The notes under the pieces were generated by a model that saw nothing but the letters and a program-made list of their open reading frames with translations, did not search any database and was not told where the DNA came from. DNA of 64,000 nucleotides from Salvator merianae. Lineage: Eukaryota; Chordata; Lepidosauria; Squamata; Teiidae. Positions within the stretch are counted from its first letter, which is position 1. Each line of letters starts with the position of its first letter. Shown here in pieces: positions 1 through 12,749 of this stretch. The position numbers and the translations under genes are program-made. The DNA lies in assembly GCA_003586115.2 (NCBI GenBank), contig QVOM02000072.1, positions 2,384,361-2,448,360 of the forward strand. Reading direction: 5' to 3'.

Positions 1-559
1 TGACAAGGCTTGCCAAATGGTTTCTTCAGGATATAAACTGCTTGTGAAATGACTGAGTCCTTTGTATTTACAGCTGAATACTGCAGATGGGAAGGTCCTG
101 GCCAAGAAAGAGGAACTGCTGTTTTTGCCATGTGAAGCTTTTACACACAAAAATAAGGAACACTTGGTGGACAGTGTTTTTCTGATTTGGGGGGCTTCCA
201 CCTCAAACAAATGATAGAAAAAACAGCTTACTTTCTGGAAAAAGAAAAGCCATGAAAAATAGTAATGTGCTTGAGAAGAATCATCATATCTTAGGGAAAA
301 AAAACAACAACTACCAACTGACCATGTTTTATTCCTGGCAACCCAAAACTCTGGCTCTTACTCTGAATTTATTCACTGGATTTATATACTGCAGATTTTT
401 GAAACAAATACTCTATGCGGTTTACAAGAAAACAAAACAATGAAATCAGACATTAGAAATAAACACAGTAAATAATGGTCACCCTACTGAACAATGTGAA
501 ACAGACAGGTGAAGAAATATATTTTTAACTATTTTTAGAAGATTTTATCAAAGGAGACA

Positions 560-810
560 CTTATTTCTCAGCAGAGAGTTCTAGACGGAAGAAGTTGCAA
601 CCATAAAGGACCCCCCTTCTTGGCTCTGGTTCCAGATACCGCATGAGGGTCAGGTATTTTAAGGTCTAAAGAATGAGCTATGTGTATAGGGCAGATATTG
701 ATTGGGCGGGAGAGACAGGCTCAGATATATCCAGGAGCTTTATGGGTCAAGGCTAACACTTTGAATTGGACCTAGAAGCAAAGAGGCAACCAACACAGCA
801 ACTGTAGTTA
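560..810 (-). mobile_element. L2-clade LINE fragment, antisense (ORF2 C-terminus)
   Basis: The bases around 745-800 are the reverse complement of the common L2 C-terminal coding stretch (LHWLP...FKVL...YKAL), recognisable by AGCTTTATGGGTCAAGG and CACTTTGAATTGGACC. The frame is decayed and no tail is present, so this is an old 5'- and 3'-truncated copy. Confidence 0.6.
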
Positions 811-965
811 CTATAAATCAACACGTATTTGAAACCCAATAATTGTTTTGTACCCTTCTGCTCCAAGTAAGTATTCTACTGGAATCTGTATTCTCTGCTA
901 TTCCAAACAATTAGAAATCTAACAATATTTTATGAGAAATCAATTTTTCCCCAAAGGGAAGGGGT

Positions 966-1454
966 AGGGTACTGCACTTACCAACAGTCTGGATCTAAAA
1001 GGAGATTGTGGGCCTCTCTTCTGCACATCAGTGTGGTTTAAGGGAAACCCTGGACCCTCCTAGTACACTCTGTCTCCACAAAGAATGTAGTCCCGACCAG
1101 GAGACCCAAAATGGCCTCCTGATCCAGTTGAGATCTCGACTACCAGTAGACCTGTTTAAACAGGCCCACTGCCATACTAGCTGGTGGTAAACCGGACCAA
1201 GGAAGCTTGTTGACTAGTTTACCATGGGGATTCATTTCAGCAGTGAAACAAGATGCACTGCCAAAATGGGTCTCCTGGGGGCTCTGAGGTCAGAAACATT
1301 CATTCCTGGCTATCGGAGGTTTTGGAGGCTGGAGCAGCTGTGCCTATGATGACGGCCTTACTCCAGTCCAGAGCAATCTGCTCCTGCTCTGGAATGGATT
1401 ACTTGATCCAGACCAGCTAATCCGGATCATCAGCAGGTAAGTGCAGAAATCCTA
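966..1454 (+). mobile_element. Harbinger-like MITE, long copy 1
   Basis: The left end reads GGTACTGCACTTACC and the right end GGTAAGTGCAGAAATCC, which are imperfect inverted repeats. The interior shares with other copies CCAAAATGGGTCTCCTGG and GGGCTCTGAGGTCAG. It is non-coding. The 60-residue frame inside it is fortuitous. Confidence 0.65.
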
Positions 1455-2907
1455 CAGATATTGTACAGATTCCTCCCCCTAGTAGAAAACGGCCCTGCCC
1501 ATTTGAAAAAGATTTTCGATAACAATTAGTTACATGCTCTACCACTAAGATGTGCAAAGTACCATTCTGAACGTTTTATAAAACATTAAGTACAGTGCTG
1601 CCCCCTCCGTGGGGGCTGGGGTTTGCTAGGTGGAACATCGACTCCTGCTTTCCATTCTTGGAGCACAGTGGCATGCATTTTAGGGCCTGTTGTTACTTTC
1701 CAACTAAGGGGAAGGGGACTTTTAGAGGACTGGTAGCCAGCCCAAGCCCCCAAATGCACTGAACTACACAAGGATGTCACTATGTGTTGTCATGTGATGT
1801 CACGGCCTTATCGCTCCCCCATAAGGTCTGAGACAGCCCAGAAGAGCAAAGCAAGAGCAGACAGACAATAAGGCAACCTAGCTCCTGGAGTAGTTTGCTA
1901 CAAGTTTCATCCTACTAAACTCTGGGTCTCACATAGGAGGCAATGTTGTTTTGAATGTTCTACCAAACATGCGAAACAGTATTCTGCACAGCCTTATCCC
2001 CTAAAGACCAGGTTGCTTAGACAGTATGCATTTTTGGCTGTCGAACAGGAGCACAAAGTATTTCTTTATTTCATTCTTACACTGGCTTGAGATGATTTCT
2101 AAAAGTTTAAGAGAACTGGACCAGTGGTAGGGCACTTTACCAATGACAAGAAACAATGGCCCAACACAATATAATATCAGTTCGTAAATCGGCCCCCTAA
2201 CGTATACTGTATTCTCACTTTTTATACATAGATAATCTTGGGCACACCACTTGAGCAGACAAGAAAAAAGAGTCATTAAACTTTTGGGGCTGATGGGAAT
2301 ATGTGGAAACTTGCGAAATGATCACATACACCATTCTCTGCACATGGAAACCCACAGTATTCACATGGAAACCATCACTCATCCATTTTCATTCAACAAA
2401 CTACAAAACCAGATATGCTGATTATGAGAAACTACAAAACCAGATATGCTAATTCTGTTACTGTGAACAGAAACAAACGAATTAAACAGGCATACAGACC
2501 TAGACACTATAATGCTATATTGGAAATTCTCAGATCATCTGGTAATTCTAGAACAAGCCAGAACTCCACAGAATTAACTGAAACTAATAGTTTAGCTTCA
2601 TTCATTCTTCTATTCCATGTCTCTGGGCATCTTACATTACCACCAGAAAACCAAAGATCTTTATTTTATCCCTGCTCTGTTTCCAAAATTCTGTTGTACA
2701 ATACTTGCCATTTCAATCAACTTCAGACAGTTTCATGAACTGACAGAACAGCAGCCTACTAAGATAAGGAAAACATGTTGTGTCTAAGTACAGTACACGC
2801 AGAAGAAAAACAGAATCAATATGCATGCCAAAGTTAGTAATTCTCATATTAGTTTAGGTATGATAAAAAGTAGGCTGTATCTAAAAGCCACATATATTCT
2901 TATTTAC

Positions 2908-3079
2908 CTCAATTTTGTCAGTCTTTGCATCTCCCCAGTAGAGTTTGTTTTCTTCAAGATCCAATGCTAAACCATTAGGCCACCCTAGAGAGGTGTTCAC
3001 AAGAACTTTTCTCTCAGTGCCATCCAGATAAGCACACTCAATCTTTGGGTTTTCACCCCAGTCTGTCCAATACATGTAG
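2908..3079 (-). CDS. LRP5: LRP5 exon 7 (propeller 2, middle blades)
   Basis: This exon encodes about residues 471-528. It reads [20 protein letters not shown], then [20 protein letters not shown] and [13 protein letters not shown]. The acceptor is CCCTACAG|C and the donor GAG|GTAAAT. The length of 172 nt equals human exon 7 and the exon ends on a codon boundary. The cysteine in KIECA is specific to LRP5; LRP6 has arginine there. The sequon NTS matches the human NAS site. The next exon (8) lies left of position 1. Confidence 0.98.
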
Positions 3080-4004
3080 CTGTAGGGAACAAAGTAAAAC
3101 TTGTTTTAAAACTCCGGCATGTATATGTCTGATAAATGAAGAATATTATCAAATTTGCTATTTTAAATAAAGGAGGTAGAAAAACATTCTGCTCAACAAA
3201 TCATGGAGGAGTATGTTATATGGGAGGCTCTGATGTCTAGCAACTACAAATTCATTATAGTAAGTACAATAAACCCTTGTTAATCAGAACTTTGGCTGCG
3301 TCTAGATGGCACGAGACAATGATGTATCTAAACAAGACCCCACAATTGCCTCTTGCCGTGCCCCACCAGATAGTAGCAGCAAACCCCAGTTTACCTGTAT
3401 ATCTGGAAAGCACCTTACACAATCAGCCTGCTGGGGACCACCGGAAGCCAGTCAAGAACCTGCCCACTTTCTTCTGGTTTTTTTTCTTTTTGTATGTTTG
3501 TTTGTGGAGGATGGAAACCTCACTCTGTTGGCTTCTTCAGCACACCCATTCCTTCTTATTTTTTAAACCAAGTGCGTAAAAAAATGTTCAGTGTTTCTCA
3601 TAAAAACAGCATAACAGCCTTAGGACTGCTTTTTCCTACTTCCTCCTCCCATTTTTGAGCATGCACATGTATCACTGATGCAGCTTTCTGCTGCCCCCTT
3701 TCCTAAAGTAAGCACCCCCTAAGCAATGGAAGCCTATGGAGAAAGGGGGGAGTTTTTTCCAAGGTTGTTCTTCTCATCCTTCTTTTCCAGCTGAGTCCCA
3801 TTTTGATTTCTGAGAATTTGACACTGAAAAGGATTTGAAGGGACCTAACCCTTGCAAATATCAAGGAGTTTCTAATAAAAACACATATCAGACAAACAGA
3901 AATAGTATATGAAACTCAGATATATTCTGTATTAGGAGGGGAAGCTGAAGAGATGAAGCCATCCCTTGATTTGATAACACTAATCAAAGACATGCAATAC
4001 TCAC
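3080..4004 (-). other. LRP5: LRP5 intron 6
   Basis: The shortest intron in the window (925 bp). A stretch near 3290-3480 (GGCTGCGTCTAGATGGCACG onward) looks like an old DNA-transposon end but lacks a partner terminus. Nothing else is recognisable. Confidence 0.9.
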
Positions 4005-4401
4005 CCCATCACTGGATTGAGAACTATTGCTCTGGGTTCATCTAGGTTTTCCGATATAATGATCTTTCTTGATGTCCCATTCAATCGTGTAACCTCAATG
4101 CGATCAGTACCAGTGTCAGTCCAGTACAAGTTTCTAGCTATCCAGTCTACTGCTATACCATCAGGATGATTTATTTCTGTTGTAACAAGGGTCTGGGCTC
4201 CGGATCCATCAAGGAAAGCTCGACGAATGGCTCTAACATCATCATCAGTCCAGTAAATATAACCCTCAACGGGATCATAGTCTATCGCAATAGCATGCCT
4301 GATATTATCTATCTGCAGAATAATGTCAGTGAAGTCTGGCATGTCTAATGAAATTCTTCGTAAATCTGTTCTTCTGGCAAGCAAAAGTACTTCCTCAGCA
4401 C
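4005..4401 (-). CDS. LRP5: LRP5 exon 6 (start of YWTD beta-propeller 2)
   Basis: This exon encodes about residues 339-471 and begins the second propeller. It starts [19 protein letters not shown] and continues [40 protein letters not shown] and [20 protein letters not shown], ending NPVMG. The acceptor is CTTCCAG|GT and the donor GG|GTGAGT. Its 397 nt equals human exon 6 and also equals exon 2, reflecting the internal duplication of propeller units in this family. The NGT sequon is kept. GAEEVLL and GAQTLV match LRP5 rather than LRP6 (ATELLL, GSQFVV). Confidence 0.98.
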
Positions 4402-4504
4402 CTGGAAGGAAGAATCACCAGCAGTTAGTACTTTCTATTACACACGTATAACAAGCAATTACTCTGCAAAAAAGATACACATAAAAATAAAATATTCTCT
4501 AGAC

Positions 4505-5020
4505 CGGGGTGCTTCAGATCTTGTCCTACTATTTTATCACGTGGTAAACTTAGAGCTGCACTGGCTGCCAATTTATTACCAAACCCAATTCAAGGTGTTA
4601 ACCTTAACTTATAAGGCCCTAAATGGCTTGGGCCTCAATATCTAAAGGAATGTCTTCTTCCATATTGACTTGCCCGTGCCTTAAGATCTGCAGGAGAGGT
4701 CTTCACTAGTTAAGGGGATGGGGACTCGGGATAGGGCCTTCTCGGTGGCAGTCCCCAAACTGTGGAATAGTCCCGTCCCCCCCGCGAGGTGTGTCAGGCA
4801 TCTTTGATTAATACATTCAGAAGATTGGTAAAACCACACTTATCTACCTTGGACTTTGAATGAAATAAGGAAACATCCTCCCTTTCCCTCATTCAGTTAT
4901 TATTTTGCCATGTTGTTATTTTTAGTATGTTCATTTTATATTTTGTTGCTATTGCTATTATGTGCCCTGAGCTCTTCAAGTACAGGGCAAGATAAAAATG
5001 TAAATAAATAAATAATAATT
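4505..5020 (+). mobile_element. L2-clade LINE 3' end with AAATAAATAA tail
   Basis: Starts in decayed ORF2 C-terminal sequence (GCTGCACTGGCTGCCAATTT, then TATAAGGCCCTAAATGGCTT, then GGGCCTTCTCGGTGGCAG). It runs through an AT-rich 3' UTR ending in AAATAAATAAATAATAATT. The encoded stretch LHWLPI..Q.QFKVLTLTYKALNG is the conserved C-terminal piece of L2/CR1-clade retrotransposons. It has stop codons and is 5' truncated. Confidence 0.8.
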
Positions 5021-5445
5021 ACCTCAGCCATGTGCAGAGTGCAAACAAAACTATGGCTTCTGAATCCTAATATTTATGTTTGTAAAGAACAGTAATTTCG
5101 GTAGGTAATACCGAAAAACAAAATAACAACACCACCACAAAAGAAAACCACTAGGCTTAATGTTAATTTTGCAAAAGAAACAAAAATCCCTTATTATATG
5201 GATGAAATTATTACAACATAACTGATAATATACAAATAATACGGACGAAATTACGAAACAAGACAGATTAAGTGGAAAGGGAAAATAATATAAATTATGA
5301 GTGCAAATTTATTTCAATCAAAAACTGAGGGCGTGAGAATTTGGTGAAAACTAAAAAGGAGACAATATAATACCAAACAGTTTGCGAACCACTGCTCAAA
5401 AGGGAACCAAGTTAAAGTTTTGTACTGTGAAAAAGAGCAGTCATA

Positions 5446-5856
5446 GGATCCCTCTGCAGTTACCTGACAGCCATATTATAAAGGGATCCAGGGAAGCCCT
5501 GGTTGGATCACTGGTAGATCCCTTTAAACAGGTCTACCAGCAGACCAGCGAGCCCTGTTCCAGAACATGGAGGCATGCAGGAGGGAAGCAGAAGGCACAC
5601 CTGCTGTGTTCAGGACTGGCAGGGGACCCACTTCAGTGACACACCCAAAGCATGCCACAAAAATGGGTACCCTAGAGGCTCCAAACGCTAGGAACTTTTG
5701 TTTCTAGCCCTTGCAGCTGTCAGAGTCCAGCCCCAAAGCTCACGCTAGCTTTGGGAACAGGATTGGTCTGGACCAGTGCCGTTGTGCAGACAGCACTGTT
5801 CCAGACCATTCCTTTACACTGGTTTGGATCATGGAGAGCTAAGTGCAGAAAAGGCC
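5446..5856 (+). mobile_element. Harbinger-like MITE, long copy 2
   Basis: Left end GGATCCCTCTGCAGTTACC and right end AAGTGCAGAAAAGGCC are inverted repeats of the family. Internal family words include AGCCCCAAAGCTCACGCTAG and GGTCTACCAGCAGACC. The flanks ATA and TTA may be a decayed 3-bp target duplication. Confidence 0.75.
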
Positions 5857-6009
5857 TTAGTCTCAAACCTCACTTATAGCAAAAGTGGAAAAGTTCTCTG
5901 TTGAATTCTGTTCTGCTTTGTGATGGGCTTTGAGTTAATAAAGGAAAGTTGTACACATACTGGTTAAACTATAACAAGGTGCGTCCAATATTATTTTTAG
6001 ATTCATTCA

Positions 6010-7030
6010 GATTTTATTTGCCAAAGGCTCTAGGGCAAGCATAAATAACACATGGGAGAGTGGATAGTCCTGCTTCGTACCTTTCTGGATTTGGAAAATA
6101 TCTGAATTTGTTTGGTTTGTTCTGATGTAGTCTTGGGAGGTTTCTCTGTCTGTTTAATATTTTTAAGGAAGTTAGGAACTTCTGGCTCACTGAATCATAC
6201 ACTTTGTAGATGTTTGGGGATAATTAAGCTAATGGCTCATTAATTTTTTTTGTGTGTGATGTATAATGCATTTGGTGTAATTTTGACTGCATCAGATATT
6301 AATGTGTTTGGCATAAAATCATATTGTTCAGGCCCTACTAAATTTGTTAAAAATATCTTCAGTCTATTTGACAATAAATTGGTGAAAATCTTGTAGTCTT
6401 GATTTAGCAGGATGATTAGATGGTACAACCCAACATTAGCTACTGGTTTTCCAGACTTAGGGCATGTAACAATTATCAAGCATTTCCATGAATCTGATAC
6501 TGGACCAACTTTGATTATGTAATTTAACAGGGCTTCTAACTAGCGATTCTTTGTAAAAGAATGCAGACAGGCAAACTGGCCCTGTAGATTTGATATTTTT
6601 AAGCTTTAGTATTATGTCCTTCATTTCATTTGCAGTGATAGAGGCATTTAAAATGTCTTTCTGCTGTGCATTTAACTGCTTAAGCTTAGCTGAACTCATT
6701 CAGTTCTTTATCTTCTATTTCATGTTTCTCATAGAGCTTACTACAGAAAGCTTGAAAGACTTCTAAGATTCAATTGTTTTCTGTTAGTCTATCTGTATCT
6801 CTATCTTTACGGCCCTGAACAAAGTTTTTTTTTCCTTTTATTTAATTAGAGTTCAAGCAGTTCTGAATTCCTATCCCCCTGTGAATAAAATCTTTGATTC
6901 AGGTATAGCATCGTCTTTGCCACTTTGTTGGTTTTTAGCAGTTCCAGACTCTTTCTCATTCTGATTAACTGTTTATAAATTTTTTTGCTGTTTTTTGTGT
7001 TCCATTTGAAATTTTCGGATCCCTTAAATC
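6010..7030 (-). mobile_element. L1-type LINE ORF2 fragment (reverse transcriptase)
   Basis: Reading the minus strand from about 6700 to 6014 gives decayed reverse-transcriptase pieces in the correct order. These are ILKLKNIKSTGPVCLSAFFY (the G-P-D-G region), ILLNQDYKIFTNLLSNRLK, GPEQYDFMPNTLISDAVK and GTKQDYPLSHVLFMLALEPL (the R-Q-G-C-P-L-S-P region). These are hallmarks of L1 ORF2. Frames are broken several times and there is no catalytic YADD box in the part I can read. It is a dead fragment lying antisense to the repeat's usual direction but in the same orientation as LRP5. Confidence 0.85.
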
Positions 7031-7299
7031 AGTGGGTCTCTTTCCTTGCAGGTTTGTTGCTTGAGTCAGCTTTCTGGATATGCATGATCGCTGAAAGATG
7101 GGTTTCATTGGGTCCCATCATCTTGGGACACTTTACCTCAGGTGGGGGAGGTAGCTCTATAAAAGTATGCTTTTAACTCTTTCTATACCATAGATACTAC
7201 AGATATTTTTTTACTGAATAGTATTGGATTGAGATGTTACTCACAGTGGGTTTTTTCTAAGGCGGAAAGCTGGAATGAAATATATCTCGGACTTTGGTC

Positions 7300-7690
7300 T
7301 GAGTGTGCAATAGGTTCTGTATCTGTTTCTTTAAGTGGGACAGGTTACTTCTGGCACAGGTCAAGGCCATCTGCATTGGGATGGCCTGTCTCATGCCAGC
7401 CCCTGCACCAGCATCGAAGGTCCAGAACTGGCATGGGAGACCTCAATCTATTGCATCACTCAAATGGGTCCTCTGTGGTACTATGAAGGTATCCCATCCA
7501 CACACATCCATGGTCCAGTATGTCACCCTTAGTAGGCTGGTAGAACTCAATTTCAAGTTCTATTGGTAAACTGAACTAAGTTGCTATTTTGGGTACTGTA
7601 GCTTGGTCTATGCTCCATCCCAGGTGGACAGAGCATGCTAAGAGGAAGCTAAATCTCCTATAATCTGCACTAATGTACAGAAGGGAGATC
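7300..7690 (-). mobile_element. Harbinger-like MITE, long copy 3 (weak ends)
   Basis: Interior words match the family in the opposite orientation to copies 1 and 2: CTGCATTGGGATGGCCTGTC, CAAATGGGTCCTCTG and TATGCTCCATCCCAGGTGGA. The termini are eroded and I cannot set exact borders. Confidence 0.55.
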
Positions 7691-7769
7691 TCTGAACCCT
7701 TTCCTATCACAGGATAGTGTCTCATGAAGAAAGGACCATAACTGGTGATTGTTTATGCCTTTGTAACCT

Positions 7770-7965
7770 TAAGAATAGAAGAGGAGCCCTGCTAGATCAG
7801 GTTGCAGCCCTCCAGTCCAGCATCCCATCTGATACAGTGGCCCACTAATTGCTTCTGGGCATTCTCAAGCAGAAGACAAAGACAAACCTTCACTTGCTCT
7901 CAACTCCCTGCAAATGGCCTTTAGTGGCAGCCTGCCTGTCTCTCTGACTTTAAAGTCATTGGTTT
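7770..7965 (+). repeat. Lizard-type interspersed repeat, head AAGAA(C)ATAAGAGGAGCCC, copy 1
   Basis: Begins AAGAATAGAAGAGGAGCCCT and contains CCAGTCCAGCATCCCATCTG, TTGCTTCTGGGCATTCTCAA and CTCAACTCCCTGCAAATGGC. The same words in the same order occur at 16329, 27715, 62920 and, reversed, at 49395. I recognise it as a repeat widespread in lizards but cannot assign its class with certainty (SINE-like). Confidence 0.8.
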
Positions 7966-9544
7966 CTCAAGGGCTAAGGAATTTAGTGGGAAGGAAGATA
8001 CAAGATGGATAATGCACTGTATAAGGAACATAGAATCCTTCTCTCTTTCACAGACATGGCACAGAACGTACATCTAGCAAGCAATCCATGAAATATGTAC
8101 AAATCATGCTACATGGTAATAGATAATTGATAAAGTATACAGCAGATTCAGGGTTGTATAGTTCCTTTTAGAATCCTTAAGTTGGTGGAAGCCATTACTC
8201 CCTGCAAGGTCTGAAATATCCCCTGCAGGGCATGGCAGCTGCCTGTGGCATTGGCACTTAAGCCCTGCAAAGTTGCATGTAATCTCATAAACTTTGAGAA
8301 AAGTCCAGGTGGCTCAACCAGACAGACAACAGGCTCTGTTGTTGCCATGACAGAAAGACATCAAGGCCTCAGAACGGGAAACAAAGCTGCCCTGAAAGGC
8401 CTAATGGAACACTGAAAAATAACTTTGCTATAAAACAAATTATATAATGACATGCCTCATGCTGTAAGCTTCAAAAAATGTGTGAGATGTCCCCTCCTCC
8501 ATGAAATAGAGGCACGGTGCATTTTTTTCTTCCCAAAAGCAAGAGCTAAAAACAATAATGTATGGATATCTGTTTACATTCATTATGGATCAGACAGGTG
8601 GTGTTTAATTTAATGGACAAGAAAAGCAGTATCTCCAATGCCAAAGTGGCTTTGCTGAAGCACTATAAAGGGTAAATACACTAATCTTTGAATATGTTAA
8701 CATGTAAGGCAGTATGAGAGCCACTGAAAGCTTTTCATATGTGCTTGTGGGTGAAATACTTTGTTCACATCCATCTGAATCTGGAGATCCTGGGTTAGTT
8801 ACCAAGCAGTTAGGATAATTCTGATGATTTCTGTTGAGACAGAGTGAGAGAGCGAGAAAGCAAAGTCATGATGGCTCTCTTAGTGATATCTGATGCAAAC
8901 TCTCTTAATATCTGTGTGCAGAATTAGTACGCCAGTCCCTCCGTATCTGTGAGGTTTCTCCCATAACCAGTAAAAAGCACCACACACACTCAGTGCAGAA
9001 CAAAATTAAGAGGGAACTAAATTTCAAAGGCTTTAAGACAGTGTCCAGCAGACACTGGGACCTGTGCAATGATATTGCCATGAGCACCACATGACTCCAC
9101 CCGCTCTGGGTTGCAAAGGCAACTGGTGGAGGAAGAGCAGGAAGGAACGTGCCAAAGACAGGTGAGTTCTATCGTCTCACTCAGCTGGTTCCCACCTTCC
9201 CCACCCGTTTGCCATCACACAGGATCGGGTTTACAAAACATAGATCCTTACGATCACAACCCGTTCGTACGCTATGCTACAAATTAGCAAATGACTCTGT
9301 TCATGCACATCTCTAGACAAGATCCATAGCTCGGATTCAAAATTCTATCCACCACACTATTTCAGCTGTCCCACTGTGTAGTGCAAACTATGAAGTTATT
9401 TACAATTACATAAGAAAAAAGTGGCTTATACCTGCCGCCTCATAAGGAGGTAAGAAAAACTCTATTGCATTGGACCAACTTCTCTTCTAGTTCAATAGTT
9501 TATTCACACAGTGGCCAGTTAGAGTCTATGAGAATCCATCAAAA

Positions 9545-9835
9545 TAGGTCTTGAATGTTCTTTTCCATGGTTGCACCTAACTTGTGGAATGTCCTCTCCT
9601 CTGATATTTGCAAGTCACCTACAATTTACAGCTTTTAGGCACCTATTAAAGGCACATCGTTTCATCCAAATACACCCTGTGTGAATTGTTGTTCTTTCCC
9701 TAACCCACCTGATCTTCAATTTGCTTTTACTTGCTTGTAACTTCTAAAATGTTTTTACCTTATTTTAAAATCTCTCCCCTCCCTCTGATGATTTTTATGG
9801 ACACCAGTATGGAAATGCTATAAATTCATAAATAA
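9545..9835 (+). mobile_element. LINE 3' end, L2/CR1 clade, decayed
   Basis: The order CTAACTTGTGGAATGTCCTC, CACCTATTAAAGGCACATCG, then an AT-rich 3' UTR ending in CTATAAATTCATAAATAAT follows the usual L2 C-terminus plus 3' UTR plan. It is heavily diverged. Confidence 0.5.
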
Positions 9836-10013
9836 TCCTCAGTAATTTGTTCTTGAGAGTTATACCATCTCCAATACTAATGGACAGGATGCAGTCACCA
9901 CATCTTATACATTTAAATAATAAACAAACCAGCAGCTATTGACTGTCCTTTCAGCCATGAGTCTGTCTAATATACATATACATACATCCAGGTTGGTGGT
10001 AAGCCAATACTGT

Positions 10014-10213
10014 GGCTGTGATCAGACACAGCAAAAAAAGCATTTCTGAGGTGTCGTTGAAGGCTTTGAGGTGGGATTCTTCACCCACCAGTTTGCTCCT
10101 CCCCCCCGTCATGAACATTCTATGCTAGAAAAGGGGAACCAGGGAAAGCTTGGGACATGAGGGTCACACACGGTCTCTCTGAGGGACCCCTTTTGTTATG
10201 TCTGATCACAGCC
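10014..10213. mobile_element. 200-bp MITE with GGCTGTGATCAGACA termini
   Basis: The left end GGCTGTGATCAGACACAGC and the right end GTTATGTCTGATCACAGCC are inverted repeats with 15 consecutive matching bases. The interior is non-coding, with a C-rich patch. No clear target duplication is visible. This terminus differs from the main MITE family in the window. Confidence 0.75.
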
Positions 10214-10819
10214 TTAGTCCAGTCTTGACCTTTCAACATGCAGTTTCATTTAGCAAGAACTCACACAGATCTCACAGAACACCAGGCACCTATCTTACCT
10301 TCATTTTTTTACCACCTTCCTATTGATGCTTGGCAAAAACATCACCAGTTCACCTGAGCTTTTGGAAATTAATTAAGACACCATTCCCTTTACATGGTTT
10401 TTAAAATCTCAGTTATGATGATCACCATCATGATGCTTAAATTTAACTTAATTTAACTGGATTGTAAAGTTCTGTTTATACACCACCCTGGGATTCCAAT
10501 GAAAAGCAGTATAAAAATCCTTCTAAATAAGTAAACAAACATTAAGAGGACAGTCATATAAGAAATGCTGAAAGCTGCCACACTTCCTGGCATGACTCTG
10601 GCATGATGTATGAAATTACAATCCAGCCCCTGGTTCTTGTGGTTCTCATTTTAAAGGAGCATTAATGTAGTTAGCCACTACATGAAGCAAAGCAGTGTTA
10701 TGGAGACAATAGCAAAGGCCAAACACCACAAAGAGCAGAAGGAAAGGAACAGAGGAGAAGAGAAAAAGTTTTCCCTTCTTTTGCTTTTCATGCTTTCTGC
10801 TGGGCTCTTCCTTTTCTCT

Positions 10820-10834
10820 CCCCCCCCCCCCCCA
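10820..10834. repeat. Poly-C run
   Basis: A run of about 15 cytosines. It creates the proline run in an otherwise meaningless reading frame on the plus strand. Confidence 0.9.
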
Positions 10835-12749
10835 GTGCTATGTGGAGAAATGGATGAGGGGATGCTGAAAGGTACCCGTCCTTTCAAGCATAGGGCTATT
10901 GTAATTACTCTACTTTTTGATGCAGGCCATAGTGACCAGAGTGCCCTGCTATTTTCTGACCCTTTGGAACTTCCCCTCCAAGGACCCTAACGTGAAATGC
11001 TTATATGTTCTTCCGTCTCAGACCCGGAAGAGGCCTGCCATGCGCAATAACAGCTGCTGCTGGCTGCTGGCTGCTGGCTGAAGTTTAGGGAAGGAAGGAT
11101 GTTTTGCTTTTACTGCTGCAACCTGCTCTGAAGCCTTCAGGCAAAGGATGGAATAAAAATGCAACATACACATACAAATGAACTAACAGTTTCCATCTCA
11201 AAGCAGGTATACTGCCCAGTGCTAACCAACCCCCTCCCCCAGAAAACGTCTGGCAGGGTATAAAGGCCTAGGTAAGAGGCGGGACCCAAAATAAAATCAA
11301 CAGGAACTTGAACAACTTTTCTGAACAAAAAAGAGACATTCACTAATTTAAAAGTAAGTTCTCCAAAGGCAGAAGGGACCTATATGCAAAGTCAAACAAA
11401 ATGAAAACAAACTGCTCATAGAAAAGATTTATAGGCCTACTGCTTTGTATAGTCTGCAGCCCACAGCTGAGGGGTCCCCCCCCCCAAGCCCTTTCAGCTG
11501 ACAGAAACATTACCAAACCTCACCTCTTCTCAGTTTTTGAGTGATTTCCGGCCTTTTTGAGGTGCCTGATTTCCCCCCCTTCCCCCTTAGGTCCGTTCCT
11601 TAAGCTGCTCTTAGCCTGCGCCCTGGAAATCTTCCAGTTTGCTCTTGGCTCTTTGCCAGCAGAACGTAATATTTAATAGCTCTTCTAGCTATCTCTGTTT
11701 CTTGGGTTTTTTTCTCAGCTTATCTCTGGTGGTCTTTTAGGGTAAAACAACACCTCTGTTTATACCTTTTTAGGGAAATCTAGAATTTATCAAAGAGATG
11801 CCCACAACTTACCCTACTGACCAGGGATATCAATTAAAGACTAATTAGTTCTCACTTGCTGACCAATCAGATTGGACTTTGAGATCACACAATCAGCTTT
11901 CTAGCTTTAAAACGATCCCAAAACTTGTGGCTTTTCCACCAAATGACAAAAGAAACTTCAGAATTTCCTTCTTTGACAATCCTGCTTTTAACCTAAAGCA
12001 CACCCTTTTGAAATATGTACAGTATAAACCATACTGTACATGCAAACAATAAATACTGAAAGGTACACACATGTAATATAGATAAAAGTACAATTTGAGA
12101 GCTTCACTGGGCAAATCCAGCATTTTCTGTTTAATTAAGGCTCTCTTAAGAAATTCAGACCACACTGCCTCCACTGTCAAAAGGGGCTATGTATATCTGA
12201 GCAATTCCCTGTGCTGTCCATGAAAGAACACTTAGAACAATTAAAGTCTTAGTTGAGAAGCACTGCAAGTAAAAGCTTATTTATTTCCCACACAGCCCTG
12301 CAAGAGGAAGTCTCATGTCGGGCTGACTGAATTTCAGCTCAGCTGTGACTAGCTGGGGTTCTGGCCTCCAAGGCAGTGAAACCTAGAAGTTCCATATCAG
12401 TTATACTGCAAAAAAGAGAACATATAGTCTTCTTCACCAAGCATGCATTTACAAGTTTCCACGCAGAACCACCTAAAAGAAACATAACACCACTTCTAAA
12501 ATCATGCAAGGACTTTCCATTACTGCAAATGTTTGTTCTTCATTAGTACTTAAATCACTTCATGAATGGCAATTCATTCACAGGTAGATTTATGGATCCT
12601 CACGATAAGAAAAGACAGACAAAATAATGGAAACTCCTATCAACTTGATCCAAGAGTTATGTATATTGCACTGCTTCAAAGAACAAAATATTTGTAAATA
12701 TAAATATGCAATTAAACAATTAGCACTAGTCACCCAGGTAGTATTAGCA

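Larger units (their letters stand above)
1..2907 (-). other. LRP5: LRP5 intron 7 (3' part not in window)
   Basis: Non-coding intron sequence. It holds an antisense L2 LINE fragment near 640-810 and a Harbinger-like MITE near 966-1454. I see nothing recognisable in 1-560 or 1480-2900. The short frames there are unrelated to any family I know. Confidence 0.85.

Noticed and set aside
10682..10990. 102-residue frame with a proline run as a small gene
   Set aside because: The frame exists because of a poly-C run. It has no recognisable domain or splice context, and lies in an intron.
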